NCBI GenBank assembly: GCA_902572825.1
Contig: CACGHD010000012.1
Span: 1-41,972 of the forward strand
Direction: 5' to 3'
Source of the DNA: an uncultured Prochlorococcus sp.
GTDB lineage: Bacteria; Cyanobacteriota; Cyanobacteriia; PCC-6307; Cyanobiaceae
DNA: 41,972 nt
The position numbers and the translations under genes are program-made. Each line of letters opens with the position of its first letter. Positions within the stretch are counted from its first letter, which is position 1. Positions 1-8,494 of the stretch are shown piece after piece. The notes below the pieces were generated by a model. That model saw nothing but the letters and a program-made list of their open reading frames with translations, was not told where the DNA came from and searched no databases.

Positions 1-652
1 CAGGACAAAAAATAGACCTCTAGCTGCAAATAAAATCAGTCTTAAAACGGCTTATTCAATTCTTTTCTTTTTAATTTTATGTAGTTTCTTTTTAACTTTG
101 TCCCTACCTCAACCGGGCAGGATCCTTTCCATTTCACTTGCTTTTTTAGCTTTACCTATTATTTTAATTTATCCTTCTGCCAAAAGATGGTTTAAATATC
201 CTCAATTAATCTTATCCATATGCTGGGGTTTTGCTGTCTTAATTCCTTGGGCCGCAAATGAAGGCAATTTAAACAGTATTGTTTTATTGTTTTGCTGGCT
301 AGCCACTATTTTTTGGACTTTTGGCTTTGACACAATTTATGCATTAGCAGATAAAAAATATGATATCAAAATTGGAATAAATAGTTCCCCTGTCAACCTT
401 CAGGACAATACAAGAATAACTATTCAAATTTGTTATTTATTAACTTCTATTTTTCTTGCATTATGCGGATTTATTAATCAAATGGATTTTATTTTTTGGC
501 CAATCTGGCTTTCAACGGCAATCTTAATGCAGCGGGATATACTAAAAGTATTTCCTGAGGAAAAACAATCAATAAAAAATATTGGGAATCATTTCAAAAA
601 TCAATCAATTTATGGAGGAGTCCTTTTATTAGGAATTATTATTGCCTCATAA
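1..652 (+). CDS. ubiA: 4-hydroxybenzoate polyprenyltransferase, 5' end missing
   Basis: UbiA-family membrane prenyltransferase. In cyanobacteria it attaches the polyprenyl tail to 4-hydroxybenzoate on the way to plastoquinone. The reading frame is open from base 2, before any start codon, and begins with RTKNRPLA, the end of the first Asp-rich UbiA motif (NDxxDxxxDxxxxRTxxRPL); the gene therefore starts upstream of the window. The TTG at 98 lies inside the domain and is not the real start. The second motif is visible as DTIYALADKKYD around base 330, and the remainder is hydrophobic with several membrane spans. The stop lies 9 bases before the next gene on the same strand, so the two are probably co-transcribed. 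Homologous ChlG (26537) and CtaB (7493) occur in the same window, but the NRPLA context and the DKKYD motif favour UbiA. Confidence 0.85.
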   Translation, partial: RTKNRPLAANKISLKTAYSILFFLILCSFFLTLSLPQPGRILSISLAFLALPIILIYPSAKRWFKYPQLILSICWGFAVLIPWAANEGNLNSIVLLFCWLATIFWTFGFDTIYALADKKYDIKIGINSSPVNLQDNTRITIQICYLLTSIFLALCGFINQMDFIFWPIWLSTAILMQRDILKVFPEEKQSIKNIGNHFKNQSIYGGVLLLGIIIAS

Positions 653-661
653 ATTCTCAAA

Positions 662-1531
662 ATGGTTTTTAGATTAAAGAAAGGAGATCTAGTAGACATT
701 TTAGCTCCTAGCTCCTTTATTGATGAAGAAGAAAATCTTCAAAAAGGCATAGAAATATTAAAAGACTGGGGCTTGGAAATTAATGAAAATAATTCTCTAT
801 CAAAAAAATTTGGTTATTTTGCAGGTGATGATCTAACTAGATTTGAAGAACTGGAAAAAGCACAAAATAGTAAGCTAATCATTTTTGCAAAAGGAGGCTG
901 GGGTTCAGCAAGACTTTTAGAAAAAGGACCTTCTTGGCAGCATGGTTTAATGCTTGGATTCTCAGATACATGTTCTTTATTACTATCTAAATATTCTCAA
1001 GGATTTATAGGTTCTATCCATGGCCCCATGGTTACTAGCCTTTTCAAAGAACCAGAGTGGAGTCTTGAGAGATTAAGAAATTTACTTTTTGAGGGATATG
1101 TTGAGGACATTATAGGAATCCCTTTAAGAGGTGGAAAAGCGAAAGGAGAGATAATAGTTTCTAACTTAACTATTGCTACTTTTTTAATTGGCACTAATCA
1201 CTTTCCAGATTGCAAAGGGAAAATAATAATTTTTGAAGACATTAATGAAGATATTTATAAAATTGATCGCATGTTGACTTACCTTAGGATGACTAAAACA
1301 ATTTCTGAAATTGCGGGTATTGGATTCGGAAGTTTTTCTAATGATTCCTGCGACCTTGCATGGAAAGATTTACTAAAAAACTGCATTATTGAAAGACTTC
1401 ATGAATTCGATTTTCCTATTCTTTTTGATCTCCCATTAGGCCACATTTCAGGGAATGCATGCATCCCATTAGGGTATGAAGCAACCTTAAATGGTGACAA
1501 CGGCATTCTTAGTATCGATAAACCTTTTTAA
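662..1531 (+). CDS. ldcA: LD-carboxypeptidase (muramoyltetrapeptide carboxypeptidase, peptidase family S66)
   Basis: Serine peptidase of family S66, which removes the terminal D-Ala from the L,D bond of tetrapeptides during murein recycling. At 289 aa it is close to the usual length. The expected catalytic triad is visible: the nucleophile in LGFSDTC (Ser101), the acid in IIFEDINED (Glu192) and the base in LPLGHISG (His261). The family opening KGDLVDILAPSS is present at the N-terminus, which supports the ATG at 662. It follows ubiA by 9 bases and ends exactly where convergent ispD ends, leaving no room for a separate terminator. Assignment to the family is firm; the exact cellular substrate is inferred. 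Confidence 0.85.
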   Translation: MVFRLKKGDLVDILAPSSFIDEEENLQKGIEILKDWGLEINENNSLSKKFGYFAGDDLTRFEELEKAQNSKLIIFAKGGWGSARLLEKGPSWQHGLMLGFSDTCSLLLSKYSQGFIGSIHGPMVTSLFKEPEWSLERLRNLLFEGYVEDIIGIPLRGGKAKGEIIVSNLTIATFLIGTNHFPDCKGKIIIFEDINEDIYKIDRMLTYLRMTKTISEIAGIGFGSFSNDSCDLAWKDLLKNCIIERLHEFDFPILFDLPLGHISGNACIPLGYEATLNGDNGILSIDKPF

Positions 1532-2203
1532 CTAGGAGTTCCTCACAAAAAGTTTTGCTATTTTCAAATCTATAGGGGATGTAATTTTTATATTTGAATA
1601 AGTTCCTTCAATAATCTTCACTTTCCAATTAAGCATTTCGAATAGAGAAGCATCATCTGTGACTTTCCAGTTTTTATCAATTGCCATCTTATGAGCTTTT
1701 TTTAATCTATCTACTAAAAAGCCCTGAGGCGTTTGCGCTGCCCATAAATAATTTCTATCTGGTGTTTCTTTAATAAAACCTTCATTATCAACAATCTTTA
1801 TAGTGTCTGTTACCTTAGTAGCCAAAATTACAGCTTCATTTTCATCTAATTGCTTGGCACAAAGGTCTATCAATTCAGGATTAATTAGACATCTAGCGCC
1901 ATCATGTATTAAAACTTTTTCAGCATCTTCTGGCAGGGCTTTTAAACCATTAAAAACTGACTGTTGTCTAGTGTCACCACCATTAATCCAATGAACTTTA
2001 TGGGCAAAATCCTTAGCTGAATTTAATAATAAGTTTTTATCTTTCGGTTGCCCAATTATTCCAACCCAATTTGTTGAGCTTGCAGAAAATACAGATTTAA
2101 GTGTCCAATAAATCAAAGACTCTCCCTCTAAATCAATAAGTAATTTATTTTTTCCAGCTTTCATTCTGCTACCGCTCCCTGCAGCTGGTATTAAAAAGTG
2201 CAC
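1532..2203 (-). CDS. ispD: 2-C-methyl-D-erythritol 4-phosphate cytidylyltransferase
   Basis: Third enzyme of the MEP isoprenoid pathway: it transfers CMP from CTP to methylerythritol phosphate. In a photosynthetic cell the product feeds carotenoid, phytol and quinone tails, which suits the neighbouring ubiA. At 223 aa it has normal length. The N-terminal nucleotide-binding loop reads IPAAGSGSRMKAGKNK, and VLIHDGARCLI and VTDTIKIV are the family's conserved core segments. Its stop codon abuts the stop of convergent ldcA. Its upstream region (2204-2296) is shared with divergent fabG. Confidence 0.93.
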   Translation of the reverse strand: MHFLIPAAGSGSRMKAGKNKLLIDLEGESLIYWTLKSVFSASSTNWVGIIGQPKDKNLLLNSAKDFAHKVHWINGGDTRQQSVFNGLKALPEDAEKVLIHDGARCLINPELIDLCAKQLDENEAVILATKVTDTIKIVDNEGFIKETPDRNYLWAAQTPQGFLVDRLKKAHKMAIDKNWKVTDDASLFEMLNWKVKIIEGTYSNIKITSPIDLKIAKLFVRNS

Positions 2204-2296
2204 AATAGAAGGTCTTAATATTTTCTAGACAATTATAAATAAAAGCAATAACTTTACACAAATAGTACTACGATTGAAAATTATAAAAATTTCATA

Positions 2297-3046
2297 ATGT
2301 CCAATAAAGATTCATTATCAGGCAAAATTGCTTTAATCACTGGTGCTAGTAGAGGAATTGGTAAAGAAATTGCTTTAGAACTAAGCCGATTGGGAGCAGA
2401 AGTTTTTATTAATTACTCTTCTTCTGATGAAAAAGCTGAAGAAGTTGTAAATTTAATAAAAAATTCAGGAGGTAAAGCTCATAAATTAAAATTTGATGTT
2501 TCAAAAGAGGATTCTGTCAGTTCAGCTTTTGAAGAAATAATCAAAATTAATGGCACCATTGATATCCTCATTAACAACGCTGGAATTACTAGAGATGGGC
2601 TATTGATGAGAATGAAATCGGAACAATGGGATGATGTACTAAATACAAACTTAAAAGGAGTTTTTCTTTGTACAAAATATGCTTCAAAATTTATGATGAA
2701 AAAAAGAAGTGGCAGCATCGTAAATATTTCATCTGTTGTTGGCATAATTGGTAATCCTGGACAAGCAAATTATTCTGCAGCTAAAGCTGGAGTTATTGGA
2801 TTTACCAAAACTTGTGCTAAAGAATTTGCCTCAAGAGGTATAAATGTTAATGCAATAGCTCCAGGTTTTATAGAAACAGAGATGACTGAAAAACTTAATA
2901 CTGAAGAGATTCTAAAAGTTATTCCTTTAGGGAAATTAGGAAATTGTTCTCAAATTGCAAACTTAGTTTCATTCTTAGTTTCAAGTGATGCAGGAAGTTA
3001 CATTACAGGGCAGACAATCAGTATAGACGGGGGTATGAGTATTTAG
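2297..3046 (+). CDS. fabG: 3-oxoacyl-[acyl-carrier-protein] reductase
   Basis: Short-chain dehydrogenase that reduces 3-ketoacyl-ACP with NADPH in fatty acid elongation. At 249 aa it has the standard length. The Rossmann glycine motif TGASRGIG lies at residues 15-22, NNAG at 93-96, and the catalytic residues are Ser146 (NISSVVG), Tyr159 and Lys163 (YSAAK). The C-terminus SYITGQTISIDGGMSI is the FabG signature that separates it from most other SDR proteins. It is divergent from ispD across about 93 bases and its stop abuts the stop of the small minus-strand ORF that follows. Confidence 0.93.
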   Translation: MSNKDSLSGKIALITGASRGIGKEIALELSRLGAEVFINYSSSDEKAEEVVNLIKNSGGKAHKLKFDVSKEDSVSSAFEEIIKINGTIDILINNAGITRDGLLMRMKSEQWDDVLNTNLKGVFLCTKYASKFMMKKRSGSIVNISSVVGIIGNPGQANYSAAKAGVIGFTKTCAKEFASRGINVNAIAPGFIETEMTEKLNTEEILKVIPLGKLGNCSQIANLVSFLVSSDAGSYITGQTISIDGGMSI

Positions 3047-3226
3047 TTATTTACTTTCATAAGGCTGGCCTAATTCATCTCTCAACCTTCTAATTTTTTG
3101 TAAAAGTTTTAGTCTTCGACTTCTAGCAGTTAATGTTAAGAAAAATCTTAAAGGAAAGTATATTAGTGTCATGGCAATCGCGAGGATTGCGGTAAGAGTA
3201 AAAATAAGATTATTTGTTTCTTCCAT
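3047..3226 (-). CDS. small membrane protein, 59 aa, unknown function
   Basis: An ORF of 59 codons from ATG (complement of 3224-3226) to TAA (complement of 3047-3049). The protein starts MEETNNLIFTLTAI, has one hydrophobic helix at about residues 7-32, then a strongly basic stretch (TARSRRLKLLQKIRRLRDEL), and ends LGQPYESK. The topology suggests a single-span inner or thylakoid membrane protein with a cytoplasmic amphipathic tail. It exactly fills the gap between fabG and the groL leader, its stop touches the fabG stop, and its codon use looks like that of its neighbours, so I regard it as real. I do not recognise a family. Confidence 0.65.
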   Translation of the reverse strand: MEETNNLIFTLTAILAIAMTLIYFPLRFFLTLTARSRRLKLLQKIRRLRDELGQPYESK

Positions 3227-3357
3227 AACTTAAAGATACTCTTATTTGATTTAATTTGTATGTCCTATTAAAAGAAATTCGGCTTTCCCCACTTAATTAA
3301 ATATCCCTTAAAAATGATTCTATGGGAGATTAGAATAAGACAAAAGATCGAGTAAAC

Positions 3358-5079
3358 ATGGCTAAACAGTTAAGTTTTTCTAATGAATCAAGAGAAGCTC
3401 TAGAAAAAGGTGTGAATTTCGTAGCTAATGCGGTAAAGGTTACTATTGGGCCGAAGGCAAAAAACGTTGTAATAGAAAAGAAATTTGGTTCACCAGATAT
3501 AGTAAGAGATGGATCTACAGTTGCTAAAGAGATCGAGATTGAAAACCCTATCTCTAATTTAGGTGCGAAATTAATAGAACAAGTTGCATCCAAGACAAAA
3601 GAGAGTGCCGGTGATGGAACAACAACAGCAACCATTTTGACTCAGAAGATGGTTCAGGAGGGATTGAAAAATATTGCTTCTGGCGCAAACCCTATGGAGT
3701 TAAAAAAAGGTATGGAGGCAGGCCTATCTTTTGTCTTAGAAAAATTAAGTTCCAAAAGTATTTCATTAAGTGGTTCTGACATCCAAAAAGTTGCAACAGT
3801 TAGTGCTGGAGGTGATGAAGAAATTGGATCTATAATTTCGAAAGCAATGGATATTGTTACTTCAGATGGTGTAATAACTGTCGAAGAATCGCAATCATTA
3901 GAAACAGAATTAGATATAACTGAGGGTATGTCTTTTGATAGAGGTTATAGCTCTCCATATTTTGTAACAGACCAAGAAAGACAAGTTTGTGAACTTGAAA
4001 ATCCTAAAATATTAATAACTGATCAAAAAGTCTCAACTTTAGTTGATCTAGTTCCAATACTTGAAGAAATTCAGAAGTCAGGCTCACCTTTTCTAATTCT
4101 TGCTGAAGATATTGAAGGAGAGGCTTTAACTACTCTGGTTTTAAATAAGAATAGTGGGGTTTTAAATGTTGCTTCCGTAAGGGCTCCGTTATTTGGTGAG
4201 AGAAGAAAAGCTGCCCTCGAAGATATTGCAATTCTTACAGGGGCTAAGTTAATTAGCGAAGATAAATCGATGACACTTGATAAAGTATCAATTAATGATT
4301 TAGGTAAAGCAAAAAAAATAACTATCACAAAGGACAAAACTACAATTGTTGCCTTCGAAGACACTAAAGATTTAGTTAAAGCGAGAGTAGAGAAATTAAA
4401 GAGGGAAGTTAATATAACTGAATCTGAGTATGATCAAGATAAAATCAATGAAAGGATAGCCAAACTAGCTGGAGGAGTAGCTCTTATCAAAGTAGGAGCT
4501 GCCACAGAAACAGAGATGAAGTATAAAAAATTGAGAATCGAAGATTCTCTTAATGCTACGAAAGCTGCTATTGAAGAGGGTGTTGTTTCTGGAGGAGGAC
4601 AAACTTTAATTGAAATATCAGATGATCTTTTAAATTTAAGTGAAAGATCTTCAGATGATTTAAGAACAGGGATAAATATAGTCAAAGAAGCCCTCTTGGA
4701 ACCCACCAAACAAATAGCAAAAAATGCTGGTTTTAATGGAGATGTAGTTGTCGCTGAAATTAAAAGACTTAACAAAGGCTTTAATGCTAATTCAGGAAAA
4801 TATGAGGATTTAAAAGATTCAGGGATATTAGATCCAACCAAAGTAATAAGATTAGCTCTTCAAGATTCAGTATCTATTGCAGCTATGCTCCTCACAACAG
4901 AAGTTGCAATGGCAGACATTCCAGAGCCTGAAGCCGCAGCCCCTGGAGGTCCAGGTGGAGATCCAATGGGAGGAATGGGTGGCATGGGAATGCCAGGTAT
5001 GGGTGGCATGGGAATGCCAGGTATGGGTGGCATGGGAATGCCAGGTATGGGTGGCATGGGAATGCCAGGTATGATGTAA
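3358..5079 (+). CDS. groL: chaperonin GroEL, solitary copy without groES
   Basis: 60-kDa chaperonin, 573 aa. ATP-binding segments are visible: IGPKAKNVV at residues 30-38 and [11 protein letters not shown] at 84-94. The equatorial, intermediate and apical domains run through normally. No groES precedes it: the 5' neighbour is a minus-strand small ORF, and I see no CIRCE element (TTAGCACTC-N9-GAGTGCTAA) between 3227 and 3357. Cyanobacteria usually carry one groESL operon plus a monocistronic groL (often called groL2), and this fits the latter. The C-terminus is a long Gly/Met tail made by four perfect 24-base repeats (4975-5070), longer than the simple GGM tail of E. coli GroEL. The stop codon lies at the base of a hairpin that probably terminates transcription. 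Confidence 0.95.
   Translation: MAKQLSFSNESREALEKGVNFVANAVKVTIGPKAKNVVIEKKFGSPDIVRDGSTVAKEIEIENPISNLGAKLIEQVASKTKESAGDGTTTATILTQKMVQEGLKNIASGANPMELKKGMEAGLSFVLEKLSSKSISLSGSDIQKVATVSAGGDEEIGSIISKAMDIVTSDGVITVEESQSLETELDITEGMSFDRGYSSPYFVTDQERQVCELENPKILITDQKVSTLVDLVPILEEIQKSGSPFLILAEDIEGEALTTLVLNKNSGVLNVASVRAPLFGERRKAALEDIAILTGAKLISEDKSMTLDKVSINDLGKAKKITITKDKTTIVAFEDTKDLVKARVEKLKREVNITESEYDQDKINERIAKLAGGVALIKVGAATETEMKYKKLRIEDSLNATKAAIEEGVVSGGGQTLIEISDDLLNLSERSSDDLRTGINIVKEALLEPTKQIAKNAGFNGDVVVAEIKRLNKGFNANSGKYEDLKDSGILDPTKVIRLALQDSVSIAAMLLTTEVAMADIPEPEAAAPGGPGGDPMGGMGGMGMPGMGGMGMPGMGGMGMPGMGGMGMPGMM
4975..5070 (+). repeat. groL: four perfect 24-bp tandem repeats in the groL 3' end
   Basis: The unit encodes MGGMGMPG. 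Copies start at 4975, 4999, 5023 and 5047 and are identical at every base, including third codon positions, followed directly by ATG ATG TAA. Unit length is a multiple of three, so copy-number change would keep frame. Confidence 0.95.
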
Positions 5080-5097
5080 AAGCTAACTAGCTTTTTT
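5078..5097 (+). terminator. probable intrinsic terminator of groL
   Basis: Stem AAAAGCT (5078-5084) and AGCTTTT (5089-5095) with a 4-base loop, running into a T tract to 5097. The hairpin begins inside the groL stop codon and overlaps the last codons of the convergent hypothetical gene, so it costs no extra sequence. Confidence 0.5.
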
Positions 5098-5556
5098 ATC
5101 GTTGTTAATCCACTTTCTTAAATTTTTAATATAAGGTAGGGGTAATTTTTGATTTTCAGCAAATTGATTTATTTTATTAGAATTTTGATTTTTGCTTGAT
5201 ATTTCATTGGTGCTAGCGGTTTCCAGACCATTTGATTCCCACTTCATTTCTTCAATATTTTCAAAAGTTTTTGATAATTCAAGCTTAATTTGTTCTTGAT
5301 TTTCTTCATGCACTTCATCAATTAAAGATATATGTTCTTGATTTTCTTCATGCACTTCATCAAATAAAGATATATGTTCTTGGTTTTCTTCTTCACGCTG
5401 ATTTTCTTTTTGTTGTGAACTATGGATTAATAAATCATTTAATGAATCAATCCCAAATCTATGGACCCACTTAAGAACAACATTTTCTTTAAGCAAAAAA
5501 TTATTTTCTAAAGAAGCTTGTTTAAAAACTTCTACTAAATGATTTTTTAAAAGCAT
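5083..5556 (-). CDS. hypothetical protein with acidic tandem repeats, 157 aa
   Basis: I do not recognise a named family. Three parts can be seen. Residues 1-45 form a mixed helical segment (HLVEVFKQASLENNFLL ... WVHRFGIDSLNDLL). The middle, residues 57-95, is highly acidic and holds two near-identical 14-residue units, ENQEHISLFDEVHE and ENQEHISLIDEVHE, plus a partial third (ENQEQIKLE). The C-terminus is a basic segment, LPLPYIKNLRKWINNDKKAS. There is no signal peptide or membrane span, so it is probably cytoplasmic. The gene ends 3 bases from the groL stop, and its start is 7 bases from the end of the ABC permease gene upstream, so it may be the last gene of the ctaA-ctaB-ABC transcript. Confidence 0.75.
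   Translation of the reverse strand: MLLKNHLVEVFKQASLENNFLLKENVVLKWVHRFGIDSLNDLLIHSSQQKENQREEENQEHISLFDEVHEENQEHISLIDEVHEENQEQIKLELSKTFENIEEMKWESNGLETASTNEISSKNQNSNKINQFAENQKLPLPYIKNLRKWINNDKKAS
5291..5396 (-). repeat. 42-bp tandem repeat, about 2.5 copies, inside a hypothetical gene
   Basis: On the + strand, units run 5291-5332 and 5333-5374. They differ at one visible base (attaaag versus aataaag, giving Ile or Phe in the protein). A third, diverged partial copy follows from 5375. Unit length of 42 keeps the reading frame. Confidence 0.85.
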
Positions 5557-5563
5557 AAAATTT

Positions 5564-6397
5564 CTAATTTAACTTTCTATTTAACAGAGGCCTTATGATA
5601 ATCAAGGAAAAAACTGTTAAAGAAAATAAAATCGAGATACAACTCTTACAAGTTAAATCACCATATGGAGCATGTAAAGCCACTAATTCTAAATCCATAG
5701 TTTGTGTATAGGCAGTCCTAATAGGTTCAATAGCAAAAGTTAATGGATTTAATGAAGCTAACCAGCCCAGCCAATTTGGCATAAAAGAGATTGGAGCTAA
5801 AGCAGTACTCGCAAATAAAAGAGGTAAATTTATTACGAATATAAGAGCGATTAATTCAATATGTCCTGGCAAAACAAACGCTAAACATAAACTTATTGAT
5901 GTCACAAAAAGAACTAATAAAATTAGTGTTGTAAATACAATTCCTAAACCATATAGGTTAGGCCATCCATAACCCAAAATGTATGAAACAATCATTATTA
6001 CAATACTCTGAACAAAGCTCAAGATTGTTATGTAAAAGAAAGAAGATAAAACTATGGATAATCTACTGGTTAAAGGAGCCACAAGTAATCTATTAAGAAA
6101 TCCAAACTCTCTATCAAACATTAAAGGAAGACCAGAGTTTAGGGCTCCGCTAAAAGCAGTAAACACAATAAGTCCTGCTCCTAAAAAATTCCCATAAGAA
6201 TCAACTCCTGGTAAAAAACCTTCAGGAGCTTTAGAAAATAATGCCCCAAATAAAAAAAGCCAAATTATTGGTTGTAATATTCCTGCTAAAAGAGTTGATG
6301 GTCTCCTTTTTAATTGAATAAATAATCTCTTTGTTAAGGCAAATGTTTCTTGATATAAAAAAAATAAATTATACTGTTGTAATTCCATAATTAGCAT
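5564..6397 (-). CDS. ABC-2 type transporter permease (DrrB-like)
   Basis: Membrane subunit of an ABC exporter, 277 aa with about six hydrophobic spans, for example PTLLAGILQPIIWLFLFGALF-type segments at residues 33-55. It belongs to the ABC-2 family, whose members export lipids, polysaccharides or drugs, or assist cytochrome maturation. ATG codons at 6397 and 6388 (MLIMELQQ) are both possible starts. It lies 39 bases downstream of its ATPase on the same strand and downstream of ctaA-ctaB, so a link to heme A or oxidase assembly is a reasonable inference but not shown by sequence. The substrate is unknown. Confidence 0.85.
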   Translation of the reverse strand: MLIMELQQYNLFFLYQETFALTKRLFIQLKRRPSTLLAGILQPIIWLFLFGALFSKAPEGFLPGVDSYGNFLGAGLIVFTAFSGALNSGLPLMFDREFGFLNRLLVAPLTSRLSIVLSSFFYITILSFVQSIVIMIVSYILGYGWPNLYGLGIVFTTLILLVLFVTSISLCLAFVLPGHIELIALIFVINLPLLFASTALAPISFMPNWLGWLASLNPLTFAIEPIRTAYTQTMDLELVALHAPYGDLTCKSCISILFSLTVFSLIIIRPLLNRKLN

Positions 6398-6436
6398 TAA
6401 TTACTATTCATTATAATTAGTTAACCAAAAGTTTTT

Positions 6437-7456
6437 TTATCGCATGGATTGCTTTGATTCTTTTTTTAGGTCTCTTTTCCCTGTCATAGAAATTTCAGCA
6501 TCCAATAATGTTTTCCCAGTTGCCTGAAGATATACATCATCCAAGCTTGGCTGACTTTGGGTGAGAGAAAAAATTTCAAACTTTGAGAAGGCCAATTCCA
6601 CTTTTAGCTTCGTAAGTAAATCTTTTTGCTTATCTGCTACGAAATTTATCGAGAAACCTTGAGCTTCATTTATGATAATCTGACTAATTCCATCTATTGA
6701 AGATAAAATTTTACATATATTTTTTGCTTCTTCCTGATTACTAAATTCTCTTACTTTCAAAGTTACTCTATCTCCTCCTAATTTATTTTTGAGCTCTGCA
6801 GGAGTCCCTTTTGCTATAACTCTTCCATCATCAATTATTACTAATCTGTCAGCCAATTTATCTATTTCATCAAGATAGTGACTACTTAAAATAATGGTCA
6901 TTCCATTATTTCTCAAATCTTTCAAAAGTTGCCATATAATATTCCTACTTTCAATATCTAAACCAACTGTAGGTTCATCCAAAATTAATAATTGGGGTAA
7001 ATGTAAAAGTCCAGCTGCCATATCTATTCTTCTTTTCATTCCCCCTGAATAAGTTCCGCACTTTCGATCAATCCAATCATTCATTTCTAATTGATCTATT
7101 AATTTATTTATCCTTTCAAATTTTTTATTTTTGTTGATGTGATATAAATCTGATTGAAAATCCAAAAGCTCTCGTCCAGTTAATATTTTATCAAGTGCAA
7201 TTTCTTGGGCAACATAACCAATTAATTCTCTAATTTTCCTTGAATTTTTTATCAGATTAATATTATTTATAAAAACTTCTCCACTATCAGGCTCTATTAA
7301 AGTAGCGAGTATTTTTATTAGTGTTGATTTGCCAGCACCATTTGGACCTAGTATTCCGAATAATGTGCCAGCTTCAATTTCCATTGACAAATTTTTTAAT
7401 GCATTGATATCTGAATAAGATTTTGAGAGACCTTTAACTTCTATATAATTCATCAA
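6437..7456 (-). CDS. ABC transporter ATP-binding protein (DrrA-like)
   Basis: ATPase subunit of the exporter, 339 aa. Walker A GPNGAGKS is at residues 37-44; the signature YSGGMKRR and Walker B LLILDEPTVGLD are present, followed by the H-loop region ILSSHYLDEID. The extra C-terminal domain of about 100 residues is typical of the DrrA/CcmA-like branch that works with ABC-2 permeases. The paired permease is 39 bases downstream. The ctaB stop is 36 bases upstream on the same strand, which suggests one transcript ctaA-ctaB-ATPase-permease. Confidence 0.9.
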   Translation of the reverse strand: MMNYIEVKGLSKSYSDINALKNLSMEIEAGTLFGILGPNGAGKSTLIKILATLIEPDSGEVFINNINLIKNSRKIRELIGYVAQEIALDKILTGRELLDFQSDLYHINKNKKFERINKLIDQLEMNDWIDRKCGTYSGGMKRRIDMAAGLLHLPQLLILDEPTVGLDIESRNIIWQLLKDLRNNGMTIILSSHYLDEIDKLADRLVIIDDGRVIAKGTPAELKNKLGGDRVTLKVREFSNQEEAKNICKILSSIDGISQIIINEAQGFSINFVADKQKDLLTKLKVELAFSKFEIFSLTQSQPSLDDVYLQATGKTLLDAEISMTGKRDLKKESKQSMR

Positions 7457-7492
7457 ACTTACTATTTACTTAAAAAACATTTTACATCTAAT

Positions 7493-8494
7493 TTAATTAC
7501 TAAGCAGGGATACAAAAGATAAAAATATTTGCATAGATTGCTCCCCAAATTCTACGGATAGTTGGGTTCTGGAAATTAATAACAAAAGACAAATGCCAAA
7601 CATGTATAAAATAGACCACCTAAAAAGAGACTTTGCTCTTGAAAGATCATGAGGAGATTCCTTTAATTCATTTATTAATTGCAAAAGTCTTCCATTAAAT
7701 GGCAATAACATAATTCCGTAGAAGAGACCCCCTTCAGGTAAAGCAAAGACTCCCATAATACTCATTAAAACTGTTGCCCATCCGTAACGAGAAATCGCTT
7801 TAGCAGTAAAAACAGATCCTTTAACAGAAGGGAGCATAGGAATACCAACAGATGCGTAATCATCCTTCAATAAAATTGCAAGTGCCCAAAAATGAGCTGG
7901 GGTCCATAACATTACTAAACCAAACAACCACCAACCACTAAGACCTACATGCCCTGTAGCAGCAGACGCTCCAACTAAGGGCGGTATCGCACCAGCAACT
8001 CCTCCGAAAACAATATTTTTTGTTGTACGAGGTTTCAAAATAACTGTATATAAAATTACGTAGCTAAATAAACCAAGAAGAGTTAAACCCGCAGCCAAAT
8101 AATTTACACCACTTACTAGAAGCATCGAAGCTGCCAAAGTACATGATACAGCGGCTAAAAATACAGTCTGAGATGACAACTTTCCTGCTGGCAAAGCTCT
8201 TTTGCTAGTTCTTGTCATCCTTTTATCTAATTCCATTTCCCACAAGCAATTAAGAGCTCCTGCTGCTGCTGCTGCCAAAGAGCCTCCTCCTAAAGTGCAG
8301 ATAAGTTTTGGTGAAGACAAAGGCCATTCTTCTGTTAAAGCCATTCCTCCCAAAGTTGTAGCCAGTAAAAGTGGAATTAATCTAGGTTTTGCTACTTCAA
8401 GCCAGGGCGGCAAAGTTAATCTTTTTCTTGAAGGTACAACTTCATCCCTAATTGAAGATTTATAGTTCAAGTTTTCTAAGTTACTACTGTTCAT
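7493..8494 (-). CDS. ctaB: protoheme IX farnesyltransferase (heme O synthase)
   Basis: UbiA-superfamily integral membrane enzyme that adds a farnesyl group to heme b to make heme O, the precursor of the heme A used in cytochrome c oxidase. 333 aa. The Asp-rich motif is visible as [28 protein letters not shown] sequence from residue 81, with N82, D90, R95 and R99. A short N-terminal extension of about 30 residues precedes the first membrane span ([17 protein letters not shown]). The ATG overlaps the ctaA stop by 4 bases, so translation is probably coupled to ctaA. Downstream lies the ABC exporter pair. Confidence 0.93.
   Translation of the reverse strand: MNSSNLENLNYKSSIRDEVVPSRKRLTLPPWLEVAKPRLIPLLLATTLGGMALTEEWPLSSPKLICTLGGGSLAAAAAGALNCLWEMELDKRMTRTSKRALPAGKLSSQTVFLAAVSCTLAASMLLVSGVNYLAAGLTLLGLFSYVILYTVILKPRTTKNIVFGGVAGAIPPLVGASAATGHVGLSGWWLFGLVMLWTPAHFWALAILLKDDYASVGIPMLPSVKGSVFTAKAISRYGWATVLMSIMGVFALPEGGLFYGIMLLPFNGRLLQLINELKESPHDLSRAKSLFRWSILYMFGICLLLLISRTQLSVEFGEQSMQIFLSFVSLLSN

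Noticed and set aside
98..652. TTG at 98 as the start of the first gene
   Set aside because: The same frame is open back to base 2 and encodes RTKNRPLA, a conserved UbiA motif, so the gene starts before the window.
3227..3357. CIRCE element upstream of groL
   Set aside because: No TTAGCACTC-N9-GAGTGCTAA or close variant is present in the 131-base leader.
4860..5057. Proline-rich antisense ORF across the groL tail
   Set aside because: It is the complement of the Gly/Met repeat and has no independent support.
5291..5396. Possible CRISPR-like or intergenic repeat array
   Set aside because: The repeats are head to tail without spacers and lie in frame in a coding sequence. The same holds for 4975-5070 and 18102-18245.
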